Shown piece by piece: positions 43,064-49,961 of a stretch of 49,961 nt of DNA. Origin of the DNA: Hyphomicrobiales bacterium (GTDB lineage Bacteria > Pseudomonadota > Alphaproteobacteria > Rhizobiales > Rhizobiaceae); NCBI GenBank assembly GCA_900474095.1, contig UCOA01000072.1, forward strand, positions 1 through 49,961, written 5' to 3'. The position numbers and the translations under genes are program-made. The notes under the pieces are model-generated. The model saw only the letters and a list, made by a program, of their open reading frames with translations, had not been told where the DNA came from and ran no database searches. The first letter of the stretch is position 1; every line of letters starts with the position of its first letter.

Positions 43064-43495
43064 TCAAGGTCTTTCGATAGGGGTGCCACGCTCAAATCGC
43101 CATTCCGCAGCGAAGCACTCGAACGTGTTAGAGCGAAGGTAGAAGAGGAAGTGTCGCTTTTGTGATTCCAAAGACGCGAGTTCGTACCAGTCCGTAGGCG
43201 TAAGGCGCTGGTCGTCTTCGCCAAACAGCTCGTAAAACTCGCCCCAAGCCGGGACCACTTTGCTATATCGGCACTGCCCAGCATACCAGCCATGGTCGTT
43301 GGTTGGCCCCAGCCGCCACCTTGAGCACTGCTCGAAGGTCAGGCGCCCCTTCTCGTCTTCCTCCGCCTCGTAAGCCCATGGGTTCAGGAAGAACGTCATC
43401 CGCACCGTGGTGCCGCTCACCGTTACCTCTTCGTAAGGTGCATTGGGCTCGGCGTTCCAGTCTTCGTTTAGGTGCTTGAAGGTTGGGTTCGACAT
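43064..43495 (-). CDS. Hypothetical protein, probable immunity-type
   Basis: A 143-aa acidic protein. Coding character is good: EEVTVSGTTVRMTFFLNPWAYEAEEDEKGRLTFEQCSRWRLGPTNDHGWYAGQCRYSKVVPAWGEFYELFG, then LTPTDWYELASLE and RHFLFYLRSNTFECFAAEWRFER. The abundance of Trp, Tyr and acidic residues is typical of immunity proteins, but I cannot name the family. Confidence 0.55.
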   Translation of the reverse strand: MSNPTFKHLNEDWNAEPNAPYEEVTVSGTTVRMTFFLNPWAYEAEEDEKGRLTFEQCSRWRLGPTNDHGWYAGQCRYSKVVPAWGEFYELFGEDDQRLTPTDWYELASLESQKRHFLFYLRSNTFECFAAEWRFERGTPIERP

Positions 43496-43662
43496 AGCTG
43501 CACTATGCCGACAACCATTGTCAAAGCCAATAGGATCGCGATGCCGATGATTCTTTTCAAGGGCGGAAGAAAGTGATTCAGCATCGGCCTGACTGACTTC
43601 GAGTGTGCGGCTGTGGCTTCGTGCAGTTTGCTGACCTGTGTCGAGCTCACCTGCGAGATCAT
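43468..43662 (-). CDS. Possible small membrane protein
   Basis: A 64-aa frame with one hydrophobic helix (IIGIAILLALTMVVGIVQL) after a polar N-terminus. It overlaps the next gene by 28 nt. Its first 13 codons lie in the right arm of the inverted repeat, and the copy in the left arm keeps the frame (MISQ, SST, VSKL in both), a weak sign of coding. It has no strong Shine-Dalgarno. Confidence 0.3.
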   Translation of the reverse strand: MISQVSSTQVSKLHEATAAHSKSVRPMLNHFLPPLKRIIGIAILLALTMVVGIVQLCRTQPSST

Positions 43663-43948
43663 TACCGCCTTGATCGGTGAATTTTAGCGCATACTTAATT
43701 GTTTCCTGATGTGCCTTTCCGCATTCTCTGGTGCAATGAGTTCATGGTTAAGCCACCGAAGAAACCTCGCTCCATGGAGCTTCAGCACGATCTCGACAAG
43801 CCGTTGCGCAGCCGTCGTAGAAAGCCGCGTGATCCCGCCCAGCCGCAGCTTCCCTTCGACCCGATGCCGGCGCGCATCGAGCCCTGCATTCCCCTCCTGG
43901 TCAGCAAGCCGCCGGTGGGCCCGAAGTGGTCGTTTGAGGTGAAGTGGG
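43623..43948. repeat. Right arm of ~325-bp inverted repeat
   Basis: Inverted match of 34115-34437. It contains the region upstream of the intact ligase gene and its first ~68 codons. Beyond 43948 the ligase continues intact, so this arm is the likely source copy and the left arm the derived one. Confidence 0.88.
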
Positions 43949-44805
43949 ACGGGTATCGTGTAGCTGTGCACATCGAACGCGACCGCGTGCGGATCCTGAC
44001 AAAGAATGGGCATGACTGGACCGATCGCTTTCCGGCCATAGAAGCTGCAGCCCGTGGCCTTGGCGTGACAGCGATCCTCGACGGCGAGGCCGTGGTGCTC
44101 GATGATCAGGGTCGCTCTGATTTCAACGCGCTCCTGAAGGCGCTGGGAGGGCGAGGCGGCAAGCGAAGATCTGAAGAGGTCATCCTGTACGCCTTCGATC
44201 TGCTCTACGTGGACGGCCACGATCTGCTGAAGATGGAACTGTCGTCGCGCCGGCATCTGCTGGGAAACCTGATCGGCGAAGGGCAGGGCGCCATACGCTT
44301 CTCCGAGGAGATGGACGCAGACGGCCAGGCATTCCTCGACGTTGCGTGCGAATATGGGCTGGAGGGTATCGTCGGCAAGAGCCGTGATCAGCCGTATCGC
44401 CCCGGCCGCGGTGACTGGGTAAAGATCAAGTGCAAGCGGCGGGACGCTTTTATCGTCGTCGGCTATGAGGCGGCGGGCGATAGCATCCGCAGCTTGCTCC
44501 TGGCGGCACGCAAGGGCGAAAATGACCTGGTCTATGTCGGCTCGGTCGGAACTGGCTTTTCCCAGATTGTCGCGCGCGAGCTAAGGGCGCTGATGGATCT
44601 CTTGACGGTGAAGAAGCCGCCCATTCCGATGCGAACCGGGATGAGTGTTCTGTTTGCACAACCGACGCTCATCATCGATGTCGAATACCGAGCAGGGACC
44701 CACGACGGCAAACTGCGTCATCCATCCTACAAGGGCCTGCTCGAGGTCCAGGATAACGCCGCGATCTATCGGATGGATGAACCGCTTCTCGGCGCTGCCG
44801 GGTAA
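43744..44805 (+). CDS. ATP-dependent DNA ligase (LigD ligase-domain type)
   Basis: A 353-aa ligase; ATG 43744 is preferred (the frame is open to 43699). The N-terminal ~45 residues are basic, followed by the catalytic lysine motif FEVKWDGYR, then ILDGEAVVLDD, FDLLYVDG, EGIVGKS and WVKIKCKRRDAFIVVGY, the nucleotidyltransferase motifs in order. The C-terminal OB domain has YVGSVGTGF and DVEYRAGT. It matches the ligase module of bacterial NHEJ LigD but lacks the primase and phosphoesterase domains. No Ku gene is present in the window. Such stand-alone ligases are frequent on rhizobial plasmids. Confidence 0.88.
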   Translation: MVKPPKKPRSMELQHDLDKPLRSRRRKPRDPAQPQLPFDPMPARIEPCIPLLVSKPPVGPKWSFEVKWDGYRVAVHIERDRVRILTKNGHDWTDRFPAIEAAARGLGVTAILDGEAVVLDDQGRSDFNALLKALGGRGGKRRSEEVILYAFDLLYVDGHDLLKMELSSRRHLLGNLIGEGQGAIRFSEEMDADGQAFLDVACEYGLEGIVGKSRDQPYRPGRGDWVKIKCKRRDAFIVVGYEAAGDSIRSLLLAARKGENDLVYVGSVGTGFSQIVARELRALMDLLTVKKPPIPMRTGMSVLFAQPTLIIDVEYRAGTHDGKLRHPSYKGLLEVQDNAAIYRMDEPLLGAAG

Positions 44806-45004
44806 GATAGGCCGTTGTGGGCCATCAGCCGCTCGTAATAGTCTTCAACCAACGGTCGCAATCGGCTTCCAATGTCCGAGGTGCGGCGGCAACCGTGTAT
44901 GGCATGAACGGCCGGAATGCACCAGGAGCCACACGAGTCGGTTTCTCATTGCGGCTATATGAGTGATTGTCGGTGCGGACCATTCACGGGACGGGTTGTC
45001 CAAC

Positions 45005-45958
45005 GTGATCAAATTTCTCACCAAGCTTTTTGGGAAGAACGCCCAAAAACTCCGCCGACTAAGCGTGCCACCGTACACGGTTTATACACGCAACTTCGAT
45101 TCAACGGTTTGGGCGTATGAGTTGGGGGATGTGCTCGGCCGGCTTTCCCCAAATGATTCAGCTGCGCTTGAGCAGTCATGGCGCCTGTTTGAAACATCGT
45201 TGATATCGTGGCGGACAGAATGTAGTTTGAAAGCTATCGAGGCTTCACGCGAAATTGCGACCCAACTCCCGGAAGCGCGACTAGCCGACACTGTGGTTTC
45301 ACTGTTGATCGACCATTCCGGCTCCATGCGCGGACAGTCCATTTTGATGGCAGCGGCCGCAGCGGACATAGCCCAGAACTTCTTACGTCAGCTCGGTTGC
45401 AAAGTGGAGGTGCTTGGGTTTACGACATCGAGTTGGAGGGGCGGGAGATCCCGGATGCATTGGGAACGCAGTGGAGAATCGGAGCGTCCAGGCCGGCTGT
45501 GTGATCTCCTTCATATCATCTACAGTTCCGCAGATACTACTAGCACATCAGGACTGGGGCGCGGCGTCAAGAATATGCTCCGGCCCGATCTCTTAAAGGA
45601 GAACGTCGATGGCGAAGCCCTCGAATGGGCTGCGGAGAGGTTGTTCAGCCGGACTGAGAAATCAAAGCTTTTGCTCGTGCTCTCCGATGGTGTTCCGGCC
45701 GACGACTCGACACTAATTGCAAATGACCGCCACTATCTCATTCGACATCTCGCTCAGGTCATTTCAAAGCTGGAAAAAGATGATCGTATTGGCCTGATGG
45801 CTATCGGGCTTGGCCATGACGTAGGAAGTTACTACAAGGCTAGCCGCAGGATCGATAGTTCGCATCAATTCGGCTTTGCTGTGATTGAGCTACTGAAAGA
45901 CGGACTGATCGGAAGCGGGCGCGACCGTGTCGCTCAGGAAAGCGGCCGGAATGGCTGA
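45005..45958 (+). CDS. CobT-like VWA-domain protein
   Basis: A 317-aa protein from GTG 45005 (frame open from 44963). The VWA domain has the metal-site motif LLIDHSGSMRG (DxSxS), then KVEVLGFTTSSWRGGRSRMHWERSGESERPGRLCDLLHIIY, LLKENVDGEALEWAAERL and LLLVLSDGVPADDSTL with HDVGSYYK, which is the C-terminal VWA part of the cobaltochelatase subunit CobT. No CobN/CobS or other cobalamin genes are here, and the N-terminal acidic part of CobT is missing, so it is a stand-alone relative. Its last ~10 residues run into a ligase-gene fragment, so its native end is lost. Confidence 0.75.
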   Translation: MIKFLTKLFGKNAQKLRRLSVPPYTVYTRNFDSTVWAYELGDVLGRLSPNDSAALEQSWRLFETSLISWRTECSLKAIEASREIATQLPEARLADTVVSLLIDHSGSMRGQSILMAAAAADIAQNFLRQLGCKVEVLGFTTSSWRGGRSRMHWERSGESERPGRLCDLLHIIYSSADTTSTSGLGRGVKNMLRPDLLKENVDGEALEWAAERLFSRTEKSKLLLVLSDGVPADDSTLIANDRHYLIRHLAQVISKLEKDDRIGLMAIGLGHDVGSYYKASRRIDSSHQFGFAVIELLKDGLIGSGRDRVAQESGRNG

Positions 45959-46019
45959 AGATCAAACGCGTGCGCCGCGATAATTTCGCGATCGTCGGCT
46001 TCGAGCTGTCGACGGTACC
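45926..46019 (+). pseudogene. Internal fragment of a second LigD-type ligase gene
   Basis: One frame reads RSGKRPEWLKIKRVRRDNFAIVGFELST, clearly the ligase motif that in the intact gene at 43744 reads WVKIKCKRRDAFIVVGY. It is not a copy of that gene: the sequence differs, so it comes from another ligase. Only ~30 codons survive; it overlaps the end of the VWA gene in another frame. Confidence 0.75.
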
Positions 46020-46845
46020 AAGCGAATTGTTGCACTCGATTACTTGGAGCGTCCCTGGTACCGTTCTCATTGAAGGCGCTATTGGACCTGATATGAGATA
46101 TTCTGACGTCTAGGGCGCGGCAGCGTTTAGCGGAGCCAACGGCGAGCTTAGATGGCTGCAGGATCGCGCCCTGGGAGGTGGTGTAGGTCCTGAGGTTTAG
46201 GCGGCCATCAGTGTTTTCCATTTAGGGTCGGGTTGTTCAAGACCAACCTGATGGAAAGATCACCGATGACCAATGACATGATGAACGTGCTCACGCGAGG
46301 CAGAGTGGAGCGCCGTGGAACACTCTGTTTCGCGAATCAGTCTGCCGAATCAGGCTCGGCCGAGCCCTGTTTCATCTTTTCCCCTAAACAACATGTTGAA
46401 ATGCGCCGAAAAGTCGTTGAACCGAGAGATTCTATACTCTTGGGTTGCAGAAAAAATTTCTGAAAAACAATGTCGACCCCCACCTTGTGCGACGAAGGCA
46501 GCGGGGTTTGAAACTATTTTCTAAATATTTTCAGAAGTGTAGTCACACTGGAAGTTGCGCTTTTGTATGACTTTTTAAAAACTTTGAAAAGTTCATTTTT
46601 CGTTGAATCGTCGAAATTACCAATTATTTCATAGTAGCAATGTCTAATTAAAATTATTGCGACTTTAGTAAGGCGGCCAGTCCCGACGCCGTTTCGCCAT
46701 TTCTTTCCGCGTTGCACAAGTTTTGAAGTTGCATTAGGTCTCCGTTTTGTAGGTTCGGCTTACCAAAAAACAGGTAGGCCGCTGAGCAGTCGGCTTAGCA
46801 ATAAGTCCATCTTGAAACGGGGTTTAGGCGTATCCCACGGATCGT
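46020..46845. other. Gene-free mosaic DNA with a possible IS256-type start
   Basis: No intact gene. A frame from ATG 46266 reads MTNDMMNVLT, resembling the MTDDMMNLR start of IS256-family transposases, and then degrades. The part 46500-46740 is markedly AT-rich against the rest of the window, with several T and A runs. It may be a relic of foreign DNA; there are no iterons or DnaA-type motifs that would let me call an origin. Confidence 0.4.
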
Positions 46846-46990
46846 GGTGCCGATCGGGCGGCCTTCATGGCGACGATGATAATGACCGCCAAGCTCAACG
46901 ATGTCGAGCGTGGCTTGCCGATGTTCTAGCGCGTATCGCCGACACGCCCGTCACCAAGCTGGAGTAATTGCTTCCTTGGCAGTGGCAGCC
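46846..46990 (+). pseudogene. IS66-family transposase (TnpC), C-terminal fragment
   Basis: Two frames together read AAFMATMIMTAKLNDVE, then after a frameshift WLADVLARIADTPVTKLE, a stop, and LLPWQW. This is the well-known end of IS66 TnpC (TAKLNDVDPQAWLADVLARIADHPxxRLxELLPW). A deletion near 46911 and the TAA near 46962 make it inactive. Confidence 0.85.
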
Positions 46991-47356
46991 CTAGCAATTC
47001 CTGAGAGATCAGGCCGCTTAAAATGCGGCTTCACCTTGGAAGACGGAATATCGGGACGACGCTACGGGGGAGCCTGGATTCTCGATTACCCCCACTCTGA
47101 AGAGCATGGTGGCGGAAGTCCCAGGCTTCGAAGAAAGCCACGATAACTGAGCAAATCCTCGAGCTCTCGGTGCCAGCCGCCGCGGTCCTCACCGGAGGCA
47201 TACGTTTAGGCTGAGGAGAAAGGCTATACACAACAGTGACAGATTTTCCTGATGCAACCAACACGGGCGCGTCCGGCGCCATGCTCACCAAATATAGCGG
47301 CATACTGCATATCACTGAGGACAACGCCGTCATCAGCAATATGGACGAGAAACCGG

Positions 47357-47462
47357 AGCGGTAGCCCTCCTTCGTGTGCGGCTCGTCGACAAAGGTGCCG
47401 CGGGCATAAGAGCCGAAGAGGATGATTTTGATCCGGCCACGCTTCTTGAAATGGGCCTCGGC
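47357..47462 (-). pseudogene. Inverted internal fragment of the nucleotidyltransferase gene
   Basis: The reverse complement of this ~105-bp segment matches 47982-48087 of the nearby intact gene (region encoding FKKRGRILKIILFGSYARGTFVDEPHTKKGYRS) with very few changes, including a 3-bp loss in the ILKI codons. It cannot be translated into a working domain. Confidence 0.85.
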
Positions 47463-47753
47463 GGAGTTCAGTTGCTGGTCACTGCGTTCATGCCGTCAAC
47501 CCGTAGGCTGGGCAGACTTCGAAGAACGGATTTGCGCGAGGTCATGAACGCTCTCCTGTATATTTGCCCCGACCGGTTGTCAGTGATGAAGGCCAATCTA
47601 ACGGTTTCGCGCCCTATTCGACGGTGCAAGGCCATTTATACGAATGCCGGGCAACACGCCTGTGGAGCCGACAACCATTCGTTCTTTGTTCATCTTTCGG
47701 CAAGCGTAAAGGGCGGGCAGGAAAATACGAGAACGTCTGCCTAGATAAAGCAT

Positions 47754-47965
47754 GTGTGAAAACAACTTTGCAAACCCTTCGTTGAAACGCGGGCCAGCTT
47801 CCGGCACTGTCCCTTCTGCCGTAGACCGGCATAGTTGGTTCGAATCAGAACCGGAGGGGTTTTATTGCCGATGAAGTCGAGCCTCGATCACCTGCCGCCG
47901 GTCAAGCAGCACGAGCTTCGCCGCATCGTCGAGGTTATTCTCGAAGAGTTCGAGGACGGGCTGAA
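47754..47965. repeat. Direct repeat (copy B) covering the start of the nucleotidyltransferase gene
   Basis: Matches 33831-34043 in the same orientation 13.9 kb away. It includes the promoter-side DNA and the first ~30 codons. Both copies begin at the same GTGTGAAAAC, so the left border is sharp. Confidence 0.85.
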
Positions 47966-48773
47966 AGGGGCTTCGGCGGAGTTCAAGAAGCGTGGCCGGA
48001 TCCTCAAAATCATCCTCTTCGGCTCTTATGCCCGCGGCACCTTTGTCGACGAGCCGCACACGAAGAAGGGCTACCGCTCCGATTTCGACATTCTTGTCGT
48101 CGTCAACAATCGCAAGCTCACGGATTTTTCCGCTTATTGGCACAAGGCGGATGAACGGCTGATGCGGCATCCCGAGGTGAGCACGCCTGTCGGTCTGATC
48201 GTGCATTCGCTGAGAGAGGTGAACACCGGGCTGCGGCGGGGGAGCTATTTCTTCGTCGACATCCGCCGGGACGGCCTGGCGCTCTACGAACTTGACGATG
48301 AGCCTCTGTCGCTGCCGGGGCAGATCAGCCCCGAAGAGGCGTGGCAGATGGCTTCAGGGTATTTCGCGGATCGATTGCCGCATGCGAGAGTATTCCTGAA
48401 GACAGCCCGGTTTTGCGTAGAGCAGGGTGACTTGAAGGAAGCGGCATTCTTGCTTCACCAAGCGATTGAACAAGCCTACTCGACGCTGCTTCTCGTGCTG
48501 ACCAACTACAGTCCGGCCTCCCACAATCTGCGATTTTTGCGCAGCCTTGCAGAGGAACAGCACCGCGATCTTGTCGATGTTTGGCCGCGTAGCCAGCAGC
48601 GACATGTTTCTTGGTTCAATGTTTTGAACGAGGCCTACGTCAAGGCTCGATACTCGCCGCACTTTGAGATTTCGAAGGAAGCTTTGGATTGGCTGTCCGA
48701 TCGAACCGGAATACTCATGTCGGGGGTTGAGAAAATTTGTAGCAATCATCTCAATCGGATTAGCCCCGTCTAG
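47871..48773 (+). CDS. Nucleotidyltransferase-HEPN fusion protein
   Basis: A 300-aa protein; ATG 47871, though a TTG at 47865 fits GGAGG at 47853 better. The N-terminal half is a minimal nucleotidyltransferase: ILFGSYARGTF followed by SDFDILVVV, the GS-x(n)-DxD metal site. The C-terminal half (about 170-300) is a HEPN domain: FLKTARFCVEQGDLKEAAFLLHQAIEQAYSTLLLVLTNYSPASHNLRFL and AYVKARYSPHFEI. Separate MNT and HEPN proteins form antitoxin-toxin pairs in which MNT AMPylates HEPN; here they are fused. Fused forms are common on rhizobial plasmids, function not established. No partner gene is seen. Confidence 0.82.
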   Translation: MKSSLDHLPPVKQHELRRIVEVILEEFEDGLKGASAEFKKRGRILKIILFGSYARGTFVDEPHTKKGYRSDFDILVVVNNRKLTDFSAYWHKADERLMRHPEVSTPVGLIVHSLREVNTGLRRGSYFFVDIRRDGLALYELDDEPLSLPGQISPEEAWQMASGYFADRLPHARVFLKTARFCVEQGDLKEAAFLLHQAIEQAYSTLLLVLTNYSPASHNLRFLRSLAEEQHRDLVDVWPRSQQRHVSWFNVLNEAYVKARYSPHFEISKEALDWLSDRTGILMSGVEKICSNHLNRISPV

Positions 48774-49865
48774 GCCAGATGGTTGCTGTGGCGCGGTTGA
48801 CGAGCAAACGGCGCTGCTCACGATTGTAGGAGGCCGTAGACACGAGCCGATCGCATTTCAGCGGCATTCCCATCGCTTAGTATGACCTAGGGGGATTCGG
48901 ATCAGGGGCGACCTCTCCGTGTCGGCGTCACGTAGGCGGGCAATCGGGCAAGTCTATGCCGTTTTCGAAGGGTGCGCATTGGATGTCAGATCATTCGGGT
49001 CCAGGAAGCCAAAGCTAGCGCATCAAATCTCACTTCCCTGGTGCCGTGACCGACGGCGGTCAACCCCTGTCAGGCGATCGGCTGGACGATTCGCGCAATT
49101 CGGTCCGAGATGGGGCATGTGCCAGAGCCGGCATCTCGACGGTTTGTCTCAAATCTCCTTCTCCATTCGCAGAGCGCCGATGTGCGTGTGGTCAGCCAGC
49201 AATGTTCGCTGACTGCAGCTCTTGAGGTTGCCCGTGAGCTATCCTCAGCGGCAGCACGACACGCAGCGGGGTTTGCAACGAATGCAGCTTACACTTGCAT
49301 TTCTTTGAGAATTTCTGGTGTGCAAGGACTTGACAGGCGTCTCAGGAAATGGAATATCTATTCCATTATGTAGTTAGGTAGTAATTTTGTTCCGTTTAAT
49401 CGGAGACGCAGGGGCTCGCTCCTGCTCCTGTAGTTGAACGGATGCATTCCTGACTATGCGTCGCCGGGAGCGGACGCAGCGGCAGAAACAATTGGAGAAG
49501 GGGAGGCGATGGCGATCCTACGCACAGTGATGGCTGTGATCTCAGAGTACAGGCCGAAACAGCTGGCGGCATTTCTCCCAACCGAACTGCGTTGACCAAG
49601 CGGGTATTTTCGTGATGTGAGGCAACGGCCGCTCGAGAGCTCTCCCGGAGGGTTTGCAGTCGAAAAAAACGTGGTCCTCACAACTCGTATAAGCCTGGAA
49701 CCTTCAGCCCAAGAGCCGGCAGTTCATTAGAGAGTGCGGGGGATCCCGCCTTATCGCGCGCGAAAGTTCCATTACGGAAGTTCCACCATTTACTGGGAGA
49801 GAAAGCCACGTTTGCCGATCGAGAGTGCGGGATCGGCCCATACCACAACATAGGGAGGCAATAAA
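48774..49865. other. Gene-poor stretch before the right-end ABC gene
   Basis: About 1.1 kb with no convincing gene. The frames that exist are Arg/Ser-rich and unlike known proteins. Just upstream of the last gene, GAGAGTGCGGG occurs at 49730-49740 and 49821-49831, and GAAAGTTCCA/GGAAGTTCCA at 49761-49785. These direct repeats could be regulator sites for the transporter operon that begins at 49866. Confidence 0.4.
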
Positions 49866-49961
49866 ATGACAGTCAGTCCGACGACGATGGCGGCGGTGCG
49901 CGCGAGTGGCGCGGTGCCGAATGCCGAATATCTGCTTGCGGTCGAGGGCGTGCGCAAGGAG
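49866..49961 (+). CDS. Start of a probable ABC transporter ATP-binding protein (sugar type), truncated by the window
   Basis: Thirty-two codons from ATG 49866, with GGGAGG about 8 nt upstream. The N-terminus ends EYLLAVEGVRKE, the usual first strand of sugar ABC ATPases of the RbsA/XylG group (normally followed by FPGVxAL). Walker A would come just beyond the edge. The class is inferred from this short stretch only. Confidence 0.5.
   Translation, partial: MTVSPTTMAAVRASGAVPNAEYLLAVEGVRKE

Noticed and set aside
46500-46740. AT-rich stretch as a replication origin
   Set aside because: No iterons, DnaA-type boxes or rep genes are visible; the sequence may simply be foreign.
47230-47365. Open frame ending KYSGILHITEDNAVISNMDEKPER, similar to a ligase C-terminus (YKGLLEVQDNAAIYRMDE)
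   Set aside because: The likeness is suggestive in this neighbourhood but too short and weak at DNA level to annotate as a pseudogene.
49396-49681. Minus-strand frames of 67-75 codons near the right end
   Set aside because: Composition is unlike real proteins, and no Shine-Dalgarno or recognisable motif was found.
1-49961. CRISPR array, rRNA and tRNA genes
   Set aside because: No regularly spaced repeats and no cloverleaf or rRNA-like sequences were noticed on either strand; a covariance scan was not possible.

Overview
The window looks like accessory, probably plasmid-borne, DNA of a rhizobial alphaproteobacterium (Rhizobium/Sinorhizobium/Agrobacterium group). The grounds are GC-rich codon use, a complete rhizobial-style VirB/VirD4 type IV secretion locus, ABC importers and small proteins of a familiar rhizobial type, and decayed IS5, IS66 and possibly IS256 transposase fragments. 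No rRNA, tRNA or core housekeeping gene was seen, and neither was a replication gene, relaxase, nod, nif or CRISPR. Taxon and replicon are inferences; no search could be run.

Layout. (1) 0.3-3.6 kb: nrtABD-type nitrate/nitrite/cyanate ABC importer behind a near-perfect sigma-54 promoter and a ~175-nt leader. (2) 3.85-4.7 kb: alpha/beta hydrolase. (3) 5.0-17.8 kb, minus strand: virB1-B2-B3-B4-(second lytic transglycosylase)-B5-(B7-like lipoprotein)-B6-B8-B9-B10-B11-virD4, mostly with overlapping or touching genes. (4) 18.0-21.3 kb, divergent: three tandem degenerate staphylococcal-nuclease-like secreted proteins, a TrbM/KikA-like cysteine-rich protein, an XRE regulator and a small protein. (5) 21.4-33.05 kb: an unusual metabolic/regulatory cluster in two divergent arms. 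The minus arm is a polyamine-type ABC importer followed by an OmpR-type regulator and an alpha-oxoamine synthase. The plus arm is a GntR regulator, a class III aminotransferase, a ThDP enzyme of the acetolactate synthase family, an SDR and a second OmpR-type regulator of the same length as the first. Matching palindromes precede both gntR and the aminotransferase gene and are probably the GntR operators.

(6) 33.8-48.8 kb is a mosaic. A ~325-bp imperfect inverted repeat (34115-34437 and 43623-43948) flanks 9.2 kb holding small immunity-like proteins (Imm8-, DUF695-, DUF7660- and DUF7674-like) and a stranded prophage lysis cassette (tail-fibre fragment, M15 endolysin, holin, Rz/Rz1 spanins). 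To the right lie an intact ATP-dependent DNA ligase (LigD type), a CobT-like VWA protein and a nucleotidyltransferase-HEPN protein. Broken copies of the ligase and nucleotidyltransferase genes are scattered nearby in both orientations. (7) From 48.8 kb there is about 1.1 kb without a convincing gene, and then the start of what may be a sugar ABC transporter ATPase that runs off the window.

How the parts may work together. The nrt genes probably answer to nitrogen status. The VirB/D4 machine with its secreted accessories forms one export module whose DNA-processing partner or effectors are not in this window. The 21-33 kb cluster has the look of a self-contained uptake, conversion and signalling unit and is the best candidate for an undescribed system.
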